Positions 1 through 12,288 of a DNA stretch of 64,000 nt are shown here, piece by piece (the stretch's first letter is position 1; every line of letters begins with the position of its first letter). Made by a program: the position numbers and the translations under genes. Under the pieces are notes generated by a model. The model did no database searches, was not told where the DNA came from, and saw only the letters and a list, made by a program, of their open reading frames with translations. This DNA comes from Rapana venosa (Eukaryota; Mollusca; Gastropoda; Neogastropoda; Muricidae), in the NCBI GenBank assembly GCA_028751875.1, contig CM054140.1, positions 14,794,247-14,858,246 of the forward strand. Direction: 5' to 3'.

Positions 1-241
1 TAGTGGTGGTGGTGATATTAGGAGCAGAAATAGTAGCAGCAACAACAGCAGCAGCAGCAGAAGTAGTAGCAGTAGCAATAGCAGTAGTAGCAGCAGCAAC
101 AGCAGTAGTAGTAATAGTAGTAGTAGCAACAGGAGCAGCAGCATCAGTAGTAGTAATAGTAGTAGTAGCAGCAGCAGCAACAGCAGCAACAGCAGCAGCA
201 CCAGTAGTAGTAATAGTAGTAGCAGGAGCAGTAGTAGTAAT

Positions 242-286
<45 letters not shown>

Positions 287-300
287 TAGTAGTAGTATGG
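1..300 (+). repeat. (AGC/AGT)n trinucleotide tract
   Basis: Three hundred bases are built almost only of AGC and AGT triplets with occasional AAC and GGA variants, ending in about 17 perfect AGC units (241-286). Because the unit is a triplet, one frame stays open and encodes an Ala/Val run, but nothing supports a gene. The window begins inside the tract, so its full length is unknown. Confidence 0.95.
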
Positions 301-410
301 TAATTATTGATGCTGTTGTTGCTAGGGATGAGAGAAAAAAGAGAAAGAGAACATTTTTTAAAGAAATGTTGCGAAAGTCACAACAATCTTTACCTTAAAT
401 ACCTGCATAC

Positions 411-727
411 GCGCGCACGCACACATGTCTATGCACGCGCACACACAAACACAAACATACACACACACCTGTATCAGCACACAAGTCATTCATTCATTCA
501 TTCATTTCATCCCTCTCTCTCCAACAACTAGTTTTTCTTAGAAAGAAGATATGAATCTTACAAATGATAATTATCTATATGAAGGGCTGCCAGTTACAAG
601 CCTGACGACCATACACGAAATGCCCGAGTTCTCTGAAGCCACAACGTTTTACACGTTACGTACACAAATAAATCTTCTTCTTCTTCTTCTTCTTCTTTGT
701 CGTCGTCGTCGTCGTCGTCGTCGTCGT
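411..727 (+). repeat. short (CA)n, (ATTC)n, (TTC)n and (GTC)n tracts
   Basis: A CA/CG-rich stretch (411-478) is followed by ATTC repeats (488-507), then TTC repeats (674-697) that switch to GTC repeats (700-727). The intervening 510-670 shows nothing recognisable. Confidence 0.85.
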
Positions 728-1395
728 TCCCTGGCCATGCAGAAGTTTTCGTCCGGTCTGGATGGTAACGTCTGCAGTCGGTTGTAGTGACCCGCCGGTG
801 CCCACACTTGACCTGGAGCTGTGCTGGGCTGGGCCACGTCTGGTGTCCCTGAGTGCTGAAGGAAGGACAGGACTGCAGGGTCATTATGAGAGGGGGGGAG
901 GGGGGGCTGTGCCGAGTGGACACCGGTCAGTGTGGAATATTTACAGGCGTCACAAATCAATACAAACAAAGAAAAAAAGAGAGACTTGAGCTTCACATGA
1001 AAACTATCTGGGGGAAAGTCCGTTTCGTTAACATTACGTGAGCAGAGTATTAAATACAGCACAATATACCAAATACTACGTGACACGATCTTGTTCAGCT
1101 GCAGCCCATTTTTGCTGGATTAATGTCTTGAGTAAGCCTACTCCTTATAGGGGTTGCTCGTGTACTCATCTCATGTATCGGTGCTACGTTGTTCCGAACA
1201 AACAGATTTGGTTGAAGCCAAACACTTCGTGGACTTGGTCTGTCTCTTTATTCTTCATGTTCATCATCGTGATCGTTCTCTTTATCGTCGCCGACGTTAG
1301 CAATAATTACCATCATCACCATCTTCGTCTTCTTCAAGCCTCCCCCACGCAATTTCATAATTTTTTTCCACAACAAATTGGCGTTCTAGTCTAAT
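728..1395. other. no recognised feature
   Basis: Mixed-composition sequence with a G-rich patch at 890-908. Open frames up to about 145 codons overlap on both strands and match nothing I know. Confidence 0.6.
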
Positions 1396-1439
1396 ATATG
1401 CTTTCCTTGTCTTGCCTTGCCTTTCTGGCTTTGAGTTCT

Positions 1440-1523
1440 TTTATATATATATATATATGACAAAATATATTATAGAAAAATATAAGTAGATATATATATA
1501 TATAAAATATAGGAAAATAAATC

Positions 1524-1576
<53 letters not shown>

Positions 1577-1587
1577 CTATCTATCTA

Positions 1588-1628
<41 letters not shown>
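1440..1628. repeat. (TA)n and (CA)n microsatellites
   Basis: TA blocks at 1441-1459, 1491-1504 and 1525-1569 are followed by CTAT units and a (CA)n tract (1590-1626). The 1640-1920 stretch that follows has no recognised feature. Confidence 0.95.
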
Positions 1629-1926
1629 ACACAACGTATGGCCGTTTTTAATCTGCCGCAAAGGTCGCCTTATTCCATCTTCGAGGAGTGGTTCACCGAT
1701 TCCGACATCTTTAAAAAAAAAAATTCAAACAAACTTGAACTAGTGGAATTGTTACCAAATCTTCAAATTCCGGTTAAAACACCGTGACCGTTTTGTTGAT
1801 TTTTGTCGACGAAAATTGGAAGAGTATGAGAAAGTGCGCTCGTGATACTTGTTATGATTTTCATATTAAATCTTATATGGCTTTAAAAAAAAACCCAAAC
1901 ACCTTGAATTGTTTATTCGCTACATA

Positions 1927-1964
1927 CCCCCCCCCCCCCCCCAAAAAAAAAAAAAAAAAAAAAA
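1927..1964 (+). repeat. C(16)A(22) homopolymer junction
   Basis: Sixteen C residues run directly into 22 A residues. The same C-run to A-run junction occurs at 5018-5049 and 32821-32853. Confidence 0.9.
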
Positions 1965-2041
1965 GAAGGTCGCAAATCTTCACAGTTCATTTGCACAGCT
2001 TCGACCTTAGGAAGCAGAAAAAACTGTTTCTTCAGTGTAGA

Positions 2042-2065
2042 TAGAAGAAGAAGAAGAAGAAGAAG

Positions 2066-2102
<37 letters not shown>

Positions 2103-2106
2103 ACAA
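2042..2106 (+). repeat. (AGA)n(ACA)n tract
   Basis: About nine AGA units change to about twelve ACA units, with one CGA interruption. Confidence 0.9.
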
Positions 2107-2124
2107 AACGGTCTTTTTTCTGTT

Positions 2125-2215
2125 TTACTGAATCAATTCCACAGATAGCTGACCACATACAAGGCACCAGCGTGCCTGAGGCATCTCGGCTGACCTGGAA
2201 GAGCAGTTAGGCCTA

Positions 2216-2255
<40 letters not shown>

Positions 2256-2362
2256 TTCCTTGACCCACCAGTTCCTTGCAACCGAGATTCGAACCTAACT
2301 CGAAGGCTGCCTGACTCATGGGAATAGAAACAGGTTACTCTATCCACTATGCTCTTGCACCC
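2125..2362 (-). mobile_element. tRNA-like SINE, poly(C)-interrupted
   Basis: On the minus strand the block begins near TGGGTGCAAGAGC, contains ATAGTGGATAGAG (an A-box-like sequence), and then GGTTCGAATCTC (2298-2287), a near-perfect RNA polymerase III B box. It is not a foldable tRNA gene. A C tract of about 36 bases (2220-2255) interrupts the body. A tRNA-derived SINE is the best reading. Confidence 0.5.
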
Positions 2363-2851
2363 AATGGCTGAAGAACCACCCCCCCCCCCCACCCCATCCC
2401 CCACTTCCCTCACCTCCACACCCACATAAACTTGTTTTGACTGCACTAGTAGTGAGCAGAGTCCAGTCAGTATGTCGGTCTTTCGCCAGCTGTGTTTATA
2501 GGCGAGGCTGGTTGTAGTGGTGGTGACATTATTATGGGCAGCTAGTTATGGACTGACCACTTGTTCGGGCACCATGCTCGCCAGGTTAAAACCGTTGGGA
2601 CGTCAGTGACCAGGAAGATTCCACGTGTCTTTTTAACAGGTTATTTACGACTTGGTAGGGGGGATAGGGGACATGACTAAGTGATTTGCTGAAAAAGTTA
2701 TATCTTTAAAAAATTGTTTTTAAATAACACTGGGATTTCATCTGTGTTTTGACAATGTACGGAGTACGAATGGAAGCCTATTAAATGGAATGTACTAAAA
2801 CGAAATACTGAGGGGGGGTGGAAGGAGAGATTTTTAAATATTAAAAAAAAA

Positions 2852-3011
2852 TCTTTTATATCGAGGATAATGGAATAAGCACTTAATGTGCCTTTTTTTA
2901 CATCTAGTCCCCGCGTGTATGCGGATTTGTGAATTCTATCATCTGTTCCCACAAGCACACAATGGCATACTCTTACGAAAAGCGGAACAGGATTTAACGT
3001 GTGCCCAAGAC
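2852..3011 (-). mobile_element. SINE family 1, 3' part
   Basis: The reverse strand matches the 3' half of the full copies at 5478 and 58627: CACACGTTAAATCCTGTTCC, GCTTTTCG, GCCATTGTGTG, the GGGGACT block, and the terminal ATTATCCTCGATATAAAAG. The head is missing. C/A-rich low complexity follows at 3012-3056. Confidence 0.8.
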
Positions 3012-3299
3012 CAACCACCACCACCACCCCCACCACCCCACCCCCAAACAAAAAGAAAAAAGAAAACGAAATATAGTAATTATCAGGCAAAAACAACAAC
3101 AAAACCACCTCCACCACTTTTTAAAAACAGAAAAAGAAAACATAATTATCAAGCAAATTCTACTGTAATTCAAAGATATTTTGTTCATATAATTCTTTAA
3201 AGACTAACAAGCTGCTTTCGTTGGTTTATTTTTAGATAACATGGGCTTCATTCCATACTTTCCTCCAGAGACTAATGAGTGAGGACACGTGCAAATTAA

Positions 3300-4130
3300 T
3301 CTCTCTCTCTCCCTTACACAACACACACACACACACACACAGTGCAGATTGCTTCTGCTAATGTCTATTTCTTCTCCGTGAATTTTCGAATCTTATATGT
3401 TAAACTGATTCCCCCTACACAAAAATATCGAATTGATATATAAGCTTACATTAAGTAGGCAGAGACTGAAGACGGGGGAAAATCGTCTTCAGTGTTAGGT
3501 TATTCTACAGCGTTCCGTCCTTCTTGCCTTACAATTTGAATGACACACGTTAAAATCGGCCTTTCATGGTTTTTGTTTGTTTGTTGCTGATTTTTGTGGG
3601 TGTTTTTTTTTTAAAGAATAAAATGATTATTCTTTGGTTGTTGCTTTGCCGGTCTGCCTTTGTTCAAATAGATCTATTTGTTTCGTTTAATTTATTTGCC
3701 TTGCAATGGGCTTACTGGGTACGACTAAATATCATTTGAGGCCCTCTTGCACTCCGACATTTTATTAAATTTAGAAAGAAAACAAATCTGCCCAGCCAAC
3801 CACAACAGCTTATTGGGACTGAAACCTTGACCTACTGTCGTAAAGTGAGTGAGGATCAAGTCTCTAAAATAAATGTCTTTATACATGTTGTGTGTCATAA
3901 TCTCTGAATTTAAAGCAGATGGATGTGCACGTCCAAAAATAATGGACCTGGATTTTAGACAGATTTGTCTTGAATAATGCACATGAATCCGAACGAGTTC
4001 CCACCGTTTTCTGACAACATCCAGTGCAGGCAGGCGTTCTAATGACGCAGACGACAACTTCAGTGCTGTGATTACCAGAACTGTCTTTTCGATAGAGCAG
4101 ACGACATTAAAACAGAAAGGGAAAAAAAGC
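3300..4130. other. short (CT)n(CA)n tract, then no recognised feature
   Basis: A (CT)n and (CA)n microsatellite lies at 3300-3342. The remainder has frames up to about 145 codons on the minus strand (4162-3725) without a recognisable motif. Confidence 0.5.
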
Positions 4131-4317
4131 AACGTTGAAAGTGTGTGGTAAAGGAATTTCAATATCCATAATCAGTGACAGCGGTGATGGAAATATTATA
4201 ACTTGGGTGAAAGCAGAGGCAACGTCAGTTTTGGCCGTTCAGGTATGGTACATTGACTTGTTTAAAAGTTGTGAGGTTTTGTTGATGTGTTTTGTTCCTC
4301 TGCTAGACCTTAGATTT

Positions 4318-4374
4318 TGCGTATGCGACCGTTTTTACCCACCATGAAGGTAGTCACATTCCGACTCCGGGGAT
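4318..4374 (+). repeat. dispersed repeat family 3, short copy
   Basis: The stretch TGCGTATGCGACCGTTTTT, then CCCACCA, AAGGTAG and CCGACT..GGGG, recurs at 47890-47953 (same strand) and in reverse near 41025-41085. The conserved core is about 55 bp. It is probably one end of a dispersed element that I cannot name. Confidence 0.6.
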
Positions 4375-4596
4375 AAAGTTGTGATATAGTTACCACAAAG
4401 AAAATATCAGATTTACATGCAAAAATCTTTATGAAGATTTAAGACTTGAGAAGAAAGAAGACAGCCGGACAGCAGGTCTTCAGAGAAGCAGCCCACAAAG
4501 CAAGTGTTTAGGCCGTTAGGCCTACATTTCATGTACGCATGGGGAAGGGGGGGCGGGGGTGCATCCAGCTTGTGACTCTTGATGCCCTTATGCTGC

Positions 4597-4602
<6 letters not shown>

Positions 4603-4627
<25 letters not shown>

Positions 4628-4800
4628 GTTTTTTGTTTGTTGGTTGGTTGGTTTGGTGTTTTTTTGTTTTGGTGTTTTTTTTTGTTTTGGGTTGTTGTTT
4701 TTTGTTTGGTGGGGTTTTTTTGGTTGTTGTTTTTTGGTGTGTGTTGTTGTTTTTTTTGTTTTTTGTTGTGGTTTTGGGTTTTTTTTTTGGGGGGGGGGGG
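4603..4800 (+). repeat. (GT)n and T/G-rich low-complexity block ending in G(12)
   Basis: A (GT)n tract grades into 170 bases of T/G-only sequence and ends in a G run at 4789-4800. Open frames on both strands here are composition artefacts. Confidence 0.9.
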
Positions 4801-5016
4801 TTGTTCTCCTGCCAAGACTGGGATTTGAATCCCCCAACCTCAGGGTTTGGGGGTCCTCGTATTATTAGAAGCCATAAGAGTTTATTCCTTTTGTGTAACT
4901 GATTGGAGAAACAAGTGTTGTCAGGGGCGTATAATCAAACTGGTTATGAGTAGGGACCACTTCCCCCCTCCTGAAGTTCATGATCACCTGGCTTACATCA
5001 ACAAACCCATAAACAC

Positions 5017-5017
<1 letters not shown>

Positions 5018-5048
<31 letters not shown>

Positions 5049-5049
5049 A
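5018..5049 (+). repeat. C(21)A(11) homopolymer junction
   Basis: A C run directly adjoins an A run, like 1927-1964 and 32821-32853. The sequence from 5050 to 5477 has no recognised feature. Confidence 0.9.
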
Positions 5050-5477
5050 GCCCACAGCTAACAAACACACCCAACAACAACAACAAACGGATAGGATATA
5101 CAACTGGAAGAAAAAAATGATGATAAAAAAGGAGAAGAAAAAAAAGCAGAACACAATCATAACCATCCAACCCACTAGCTATCCAGTATGCTGGCTGGTA
5201 GCACTTGCAAGAATCGTTGGCTGGTTTGAAGTTACTTACCTTTGTGTCATCTGGAGAAGTTACCTCTCCTGTTCATTACCCATGTCAGCTTCTAGACATA
5301 TCTTTTCTTCACTCAATGTTTTAATCTATTAGTTATGAAGCAGAATAGCAGCAAAGTATATTTTCCACAGACAGGTTTTGTTGTTGGTTTTGTTGTTGTT
5401 TTTCTTTTTGTTATAATCTTCCTTGTTTCTCGGTTAGAAGGTGACTCGCGATCTCCAGAGCTGGTCAGATTTTAAGG

Positions 5478-5816
5478 TGTGTGGGATAGCCTGGTGGTTA
5501 GAGTGATGCACATTGCACTCGTGATCTGCTGACCCGGGTTCGAATCTCGTTCAAGAGGATTGTTCCTCTGGAATTAACGTCAGTGCCAATTCCACTTTCC
5601 CGAAAGTCCTTCGGATGAGACTATAAACCGAGGCCCCGTGTGCGAACGCACGCAGAACACCTTGCGCACACGTTAAAATCCGTTCCGCTTTTTGGAAGAG
5701 AAGGCCATTGTGTGCCTGTGGGAACGGATAACAAAATTTGCAAACCTGCATACACACGGGGACAGGATGTAAAAAAGTACATGGGTGCTTATTCTATTAT
5801 CCTCGAAATAAAAGAA
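5478..5816 (+). mobile_element. SINE family 1, full-length copy
   Basis: About 340 bp. The head GGGATAGCCTGGTGGTTAGAG and the B box GGGTTCGAATCTC (5534-5546) show tRNA ancestry. A central block follows with CCTTCGGATGAGAC, TATAAACCGAGG and CCCGTGTGCGAACGCACGC. The 3' part reads CACACGTTAAAA, GTGGGAACGG, CACACGGGGAC, and ends ATTATCCTCGAAATAAAAG. The central block resembles conserved cores of broad animal SINE superfamilies, but I cannot say which. Other copies lie at 2852, 31386, 40690, 41316, 43727, 58536, 58627 and 59731. Confidence 0.85.
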
Positions 5817-6144
5817 TACCTGTTGAAAAAAAAGAATACCGGCTACTAAGATATGACACTGTATATACGTGATATAAAACTAAAGGATCATTTGATACGA
5901 AAGATCGAAATCATGGTCAGAGTAATGAATCATTTGATAACTTTTATTTGGATGGCTTGTGCAAAAGGCTGACTTAAAACAAAATTTTAAAAATTTAACA
6001 CTGGCCTGTCCAAGTTGTTAGCTTATTTTTTTTTAAAGAAAACATTTGGGTGCGTTTCAAAACTAGTTCAGTGGGATTGCAGATTTGTTCAATTGCAAGT
6101 ATGTGGGGGTTTTCTATTATGTAGACAAATGTTCTTCGTATTGT

Positions 6145-6179
<35 letters not shown>

Positions 6180-6500
6180 GGAGGGGGAGGGGGTATTTTG
6201 GACTCTTTTTCTCGTCTTTTGTTAGTTCTATATTGTTCTTCATTGTCTTGGCTGTTATTCTTGTCCTATGTTAGTTATTGTCGCTGTTGTTGTTGTGTAC
6301 GTATGCTTGTGTTTGTTTGATTGTTTATTTGCTTGTTGTGTTTGTTCTTGTTGATTCATCTTTTTTGTTTTGTTTCATTCAGTTGTTTGTATGGTTGAAG
6401 ATTTGTGTGTGTATGTGTGATGGGTGGGGGGGGGGGGGGGGGGGGGGGGGGGGAAGCAGGTCTTTTTTTGTTTTGTCTGCTTTGTTTGTTTTGGTTTAGT
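5817..6500. other. no gene; (CA)n and G(28) tract
   Basis: Mostly unrecognised AT-rich sequence. A (CA)n tract lies at 6150-6178 followed by G-rich sequence, and a run of about 28 G lies at 6426-6453, which could form quadruplex structure. Confidence 0.7.
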
Positions 6501-6730
6501 TTTTCTTTGTTGCTTATTTGTTTGTATTATGATGGATATTTTTTCAAGATTTTTTAATTATTTGAATTGTATGGTTTAATATTTTTCTGTGTTTTTTGTT
6601 TTGTTTTTAATTCCATATATGCATATGTTATTGTCTTTTCTTGTTTGATTTGTATAGATTACCATAGATTAGGTTTTTTATTCTATGTCTGCATATACAT
6701 TATCTTTTTATCTCGCTTTTTTTTTCTTTA

Positions 6731-6813
6731 GATAGAGGGCTTGATGAAAAAAAGCAAATGCACTGCTTATTCAATGTACCATCTGAAAATAAAAGTTTGA
6801 CTTTGACTTTGAC
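6731..6813 (+). mobile_element. LINE 3' end with (TTTGAC)n tail
   Basis: The block GATAGAGGGCTTGATGAA, AAATGCACTGCTTATTCAAT, GTACCATCTGAAAATAAA ends in three TTTGAC units. A diverged copy of the same block is at 25118-25195. The short simple-repeat tail and AATAAA-like end are typical of CR1-like LINEs. No coding part is visible upstream (6500-6730 is T-rich). Confidence 0.6.
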
Positions 6814-6841
6814 ACACACACGCACGCACGCACGCACGCGC

Positions 6842-6876
<35 letters not shown>

Positions 6877-6966
6877 CGCGCGCGCGCGCGCGCGCGGAAA
6901 GAAGAGAGAGAGAGAAGACAGACAGACAGACAGACAGACAGCAGATAGACAGACAGACAGACAGAG
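6813..6966 (+). repeat. (CA)n, (GC)n, (GA)n and (ACAG)n compound microsatellite
   Basis: CA/CGCA repeats, a pure GC alternation (6877-6896), GA repeats, then GACA units. It directly follows the LINE 3' tail, which may have seeded it. Confidence 0.95.
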
Positions 6967-8260
6967 CAAAGACACATTAAATCAACACAAGAAACACGAG
7001 GTGAGCAACTACCGCTGTATAATAGTATCATATCTTCTTTTCTCCCCATAAATAACCCTGCAACGATTTTAATCATATGTACTATTCCACAGGCACATTG
7101 ACAATATTGAGCAAGTATAACAAGAGTATTGGGGTGGGTGGGATGGAAGATAAAACAAGAAAAAACTGCAGACCTGATATTTGGTATATCTTCAAAAAAA
7201 TATAAATTTTGAGACCTTCGGTATATGTCATTTTAATATGTTTCGGTATATGTCATGTTTTCGTTCCATCCTTCAGCATTTCCTGTAGGTTGCACATATC
7301 CCTTGAACAAACGTAAAGTATGATTCAAATACTGCACAAAAACATACAATTTGATTGAAATAACAATAACAAAAATCAGAGCAAGTCCATTTTGTAAATA
7401 TACAGTTAAAAGGCCACAAGGACTCTAAATAAATTCTTTTAAGATAAGGCAACAAACAGCCTAAACAAAACACGATAAGAAATAAAAGAAATGCAAACAA
7501 TTGTCATCTGTTAGGAAAATCAAGCCTAACAGAATATCATCTTTAAAAGAAATACCCCAAAAGAAAACAACAAGAGAGATTATCCTGACTATTGCCCCTT
7601 TCTGTAATATTGAAGACTAGATCTGTTGTCCCTTTCGTTAAGGCACATATTTAGCAATTCTTCGCAGATAAGAAAAGTTTGGCTTCAGTTACAGAAAAAG
7701 AAATGCAGTAATATTGAGAAAATGATCGTGTACACTTTGTTTTTCAACCATAATTTACACACACACGCGCGCGCGCGCTTACACATGCGCACGTGCGTGT
7801 GCGCACAATTCTTTGTTTTGCTTGGCAGCTTGTGATATTTAAGATTTTGGTCGACTTACAACTCATTTTCTTACCGCTGAGATTTTTCAGGTGTATTTTG
7901 GCATAATTTTGTAATTTGGAGTTAAGAATTTTAAGTGGCTATCAAATTTATCTTTTGTCATGTGTGTATTTTTCATGTGCGTTATATATGCGCAAATCTT
8001 AATAACTGTTGAAGAATGTTATTATCTCTGCAAAACAATTTTCTTTTAATAGAAGACAATAAAACATTGAACTGAATTGTTCACATCCTAGGTGTGAGTA
8101 GTTTTCCTCCATCCTGCATTGAGAGAAATCTTTAAAACCGAAACCAATGTCACACAGTCTTTGATTACTGTAAGCAGAAAACTTTCCCGTGGGGAAGCCT
8201 GGGGCTCTTTTAGTATGAACAAGATCTCCACCATCTACATCTGGAAATGCTGTAATAAAC
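6967..8260. other. no recognised gene
   Basis: AT-rich sequence with a (CA)n(CG)n tract at 7759-7806. Frames of 60-87 codons are unrecognised. Confidence 0.6.
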
Positions 8261-8263
<3 letters not shown>

Positions 8264-8315
<52 letters not shown>

Positions 8316-11300
8316 GCTGATGTCAGCCGTCTGCTCGCTTCACCAGGACTTTTTCAAACAGATGGGCAGAATGAGGAGGGTGCTGTTGGTGTGGCAGATA
8401 CCGATTTTGGGACTGTTGATCCAGAAGTTGTTTTCCATACCACGCCTAGCGACACTGTGCCAGACAAACCAGGGCCATCCAACAGCAGCAGCAGGAAGCA
8501 GAAGACGAAAGCTGCCCGGGGTCCAAGAAAGGCAGCACAGAACCACATGTCCATCCAGCACTGATGGTACTCTCAAACACAAACGTTTGTCGGACACGGA
8601 AAGACGCCTAAGAAGCAAGTCAATGGCAACAACAGCTGATGAAAGAAGACAGTTAACTTTATCTGAAAGCATGTCAAACAAAAGCAACAAAAACACCAAC
8701 AAACAAAGCAACAATAGATAGGATAAAAGGCCTAGTCCATGTCAACATCTGGCAGTGACTGTAGTAAATATAAAAGCCATTTACGTTTTGTTTCTTACAC
8801 CATTGAAGGTGTAGCAAGCCTGTATGATCCAGACGTCCAGACTTATTTAGCAAGCTTTGATTTTTATCTTTTGGTTGAAACTTTTGTAACAAAATTTCCA
8901 CAAGCACAACAATTGTTTCCTGATCATGATATGTTTATATCACCTGCAGTTAGTTTATCAGGTGCTGCCACTGCACTACTGTCTGGTGGTCTAACACTGT
9001 TGGTTAAAAGAATTTACTACCTATGTTGAAAGGTTAACTTTAGAGTATGATAATTCAATTATTTTGCAACTTTCCAAAGAACTTTTCGAAACTGAATTGA
9101 CCCCTAATCTTAGTAGGTGCTTATTTGCCCCCCAGCTCATCTGATTATTATCAGGAAGCAAACATATATAATGGTGTTGCTATGCTAGAGCATTGTATTC
9201 TTGTGGTGATTGAGAGATTGGGTGATGTCCTGTTTATATTATTTGGTGATTTCAATGCTCGAACTGGCTACGAAAATGCTGGTGAGTGTGATGCCTTGGA
9301 AACATAATTGATAGTTTTTGCCATTGTGGGGGTTCTAGTGAACAGACAATTCGGGCATCTAGAGACCATACGTTGAATGATTTTGGTCGATATCTTTTGA
9401 ATGTTTGTGATGAATTTGATTTATGTATTATGAATGGGTTTTTTGGTGATGTAGAATCTGCGGGTTTCACTTACATTTCTCCTACTGGATGTAGTGTAGT
9501 TAACGATTTCATTGTGTCAAAGATGTTACTACAGCTTCCACTGAAAATGAATATTGGCCAAAAAGTTGAGTCAAAACACATGCCAGTTGAGCTCTATTTC
9601 AATTATAATGACCAAAATGAATATTCTGAAGCAAAATTTGATAGTTTCAAATTAGACAAATTTCTATGGAAAAAAGAGAAAGCAGAGGAGTTCTTAGAAA
9701 AAAAAAAAGTTCCCATGAAGTGATGGAGATTTTTGATGAAGCAGACCAGTTGATAGATACAAATATTAATGAGTCAATTATCAAATTTAATGAAAGTCTT
9801 CTTAAAGCAGGATCATTTATGAAGACAATTATTTACATAGGACAGAAGAAATCTCAAAAAAGGTTTGATAAAGAATGCAGAGAAAGTAGAAAATTTGTTC
9901 GACAAAGATTAAGAAAATTCAATAATACTAACAACCCTGATGACAATTCATTGTATCAGGAAAACCGTATGCAGTACAAAGAATTACTAAGGTAGAAAAA
10001 GGCAGAGCACCGCAGTAAACTTCTTAACTGGCTACAAGAAAATACAAACAACCCTACTGAGTTTTGGTCAAGAATTAAGAAGTACTTTAGTGCAAAGAGC
10101 TCAACACCCAACACTGTAAGCAAGGAGCAACGGTTCGAACATTTTGATAAACTGTTTAACGATCAAGAACCGACAGAGGTTAGGAGCACTGAAAGACCTG
10201 AAGTAAATGATAATGTAACTTCTAACACTGAAAGATTAGAACAGGATATATCTGAAAATGAAGTTTATGCAGCTATAAGAGCATTACAGAATGGCAAATT
10301 TGCAGGGCCAGATGGTGTCATAGGGGAATTCTTTAAAAACTATGCTTCATCTCTTGTGCCCTATCTAACAAAAATTTTAAATAAATTATTTTCTACAGGA
10401 ACGTATCCTTTGTCTTGGACAGAATCTGTAATCCAGCCATTGCATTAAAAGGTTGATACAAACAGCCCACATAACTACCGGGGCATATCGCTTTTAAATA
10501 TTTGAAGCAAGTTATACAGCCACATACTTAACAACCGTTTAATGAGTGGATTTAAGCAAATAAGTTGATTGGTGAGTATCAAGCAGGCTTCCGTAAAAAG
10601 TATAGTACAACCGACCATATATTTACTATATTTTCAATAATACAAAAACAACTGATTTATCATAAAAAGTTATACGTAGCCTTGGTTGATTTTAGAAAAG
10701 CCTTTGATTCTATAGATAGGGTTAAACTGTGGAATGTTCTGGAAAAGAAAGGACTTAAGGGCAATAGTAGAATGTATAAAGCCATAGTTAGTATGTATAA
10801 CATTGCAAAGGCAAAGGTCAGGGTTAAGGGGGAGTTAACAATCTTTTACATCTCCATTGAGATCGAAATATGTCGCCCCGTATATTTTTTATGCTTATTG
10901 ATGAACTAGCAAAATAAATTTCACAACGTGGGATACATGGCATCCAGTTATATCCTGACTTTATGTAAATTTTTATATTTATGTTTGCTGATGATGTTAT
11001 CCTTCTTTCTATGTGGTTTACAAATGCTATTGAATGTTTTTCGTGAGACTGCACAAAAACTTGGTCTAAAGGTCAATTTAACAAAATAGAATGTAGCTGT
11101 GTTTAGAAATGGTGGTCATTTAGCACTCAATGAGAAATGGTCATATGGTACTGATTGCATGAAGGTTGTAAATGCATACCAATATCTTGGTATTATTCTG
11201 CCCACTAGATTGTCATTTTCCCATGCTTTAACCGATACCGCAAACCGTGCTAGAAAAGGCATCATAAGCATTCTGAGACTACTCAACTCACTTGGGGAAA

Positions 11301-12288
11301 AATCTCATAAAACATTTTTCAAATTATTCGACACACAAATACAGCCTATGTTGACTTATGGTGCAGAGGTCTGGGGATTAAATACCGACCTGAAAATTGT
11401 TGAACGAGTGCACCTCTTTGCTATTAAACATTTTCTAAATGTGAGCATTAGAACTCCCAATGGCTTATATTATGGTGAGTCTGGCAGATATCCACTCTTT
11501 GTTAACATATACACTAAGACAGTTAAATTCTGGTTAAAGATTATACAGATGAGAGATGAGTGGCTCCCCCATAAAGCTTATAAGATGTCCTTCTTTTGCA
11601 TGAAAGGAATAAGAGATCATAGGCTTCATCTATATGTTTCTTCCTGTACCAGTATGGTTTAAGTGATGCTTGGGAAAATCAAGGAGTGTGTGATGAGAAA
11701 ATGTTTATTAAAATGCTAAAGGAGCGTTAACTACTGTTTATGTTCAACAATGGACAGAAACTATCCACAGTCACGAAAGGTACACCATGTACTCAACATT
11801 TAAATCTAACCTGTCTGTGCCACTTTTTCTTCAGCATATCAAGCACATAAAAGCAAGGAATGCACTGATACGATTACGCCTAGGGTCTCTCATCTACTGC
11901 ATTTCAGAAATAATCTATCAGAAGCAGACGTAATGTGTCCGATATGTCAGTGCGGAACAGAAACAGAAATCCACTTTGTATTAGTGTGTCCAGCATACAC
12001 TGACATCAGGGAACAGTTTATTGCAAAAAAGTATTACAATAGTCCATCATTGTTTAAGTTAACCATGTTATTTGCATCTGAAAATAAGCTGACCATTAAT
12101 CATTTTGCCATCTTTGTTATGAAAGCTTTTGAAAAGCATAATGTATTAATGGCTGAGCAAGTTTAGAAAAATAAACTTGTTCGTGTATTTGTTTAGTACT
12201 AATTGATGTGTAGTTTGTAATTTGCTGTTTATGTACACCCCAGTGATATGGGCCATAGGCCTAATCATTAAATTGTCCAGAGTTCAGA

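Noticed and set aside
3..398. 131-codon Ala/Val-rich frame
   Set aside because: It is a translation of the (AGC/AGT)n tract and has no other support.
4539..4902. Overlapping frames of about 100 codons rich in Phe, Val and Gly
   Set aside because: They are produced by a T/G-only low-complexity block. Equivalent frames appear on the other strand.
5500..5560. tRNA gene
   Set aside because: Only the A-box and B-box-like parts are present. There is no anticodon arm or acceptor stem pairing, and the sequence continues as a SINE.
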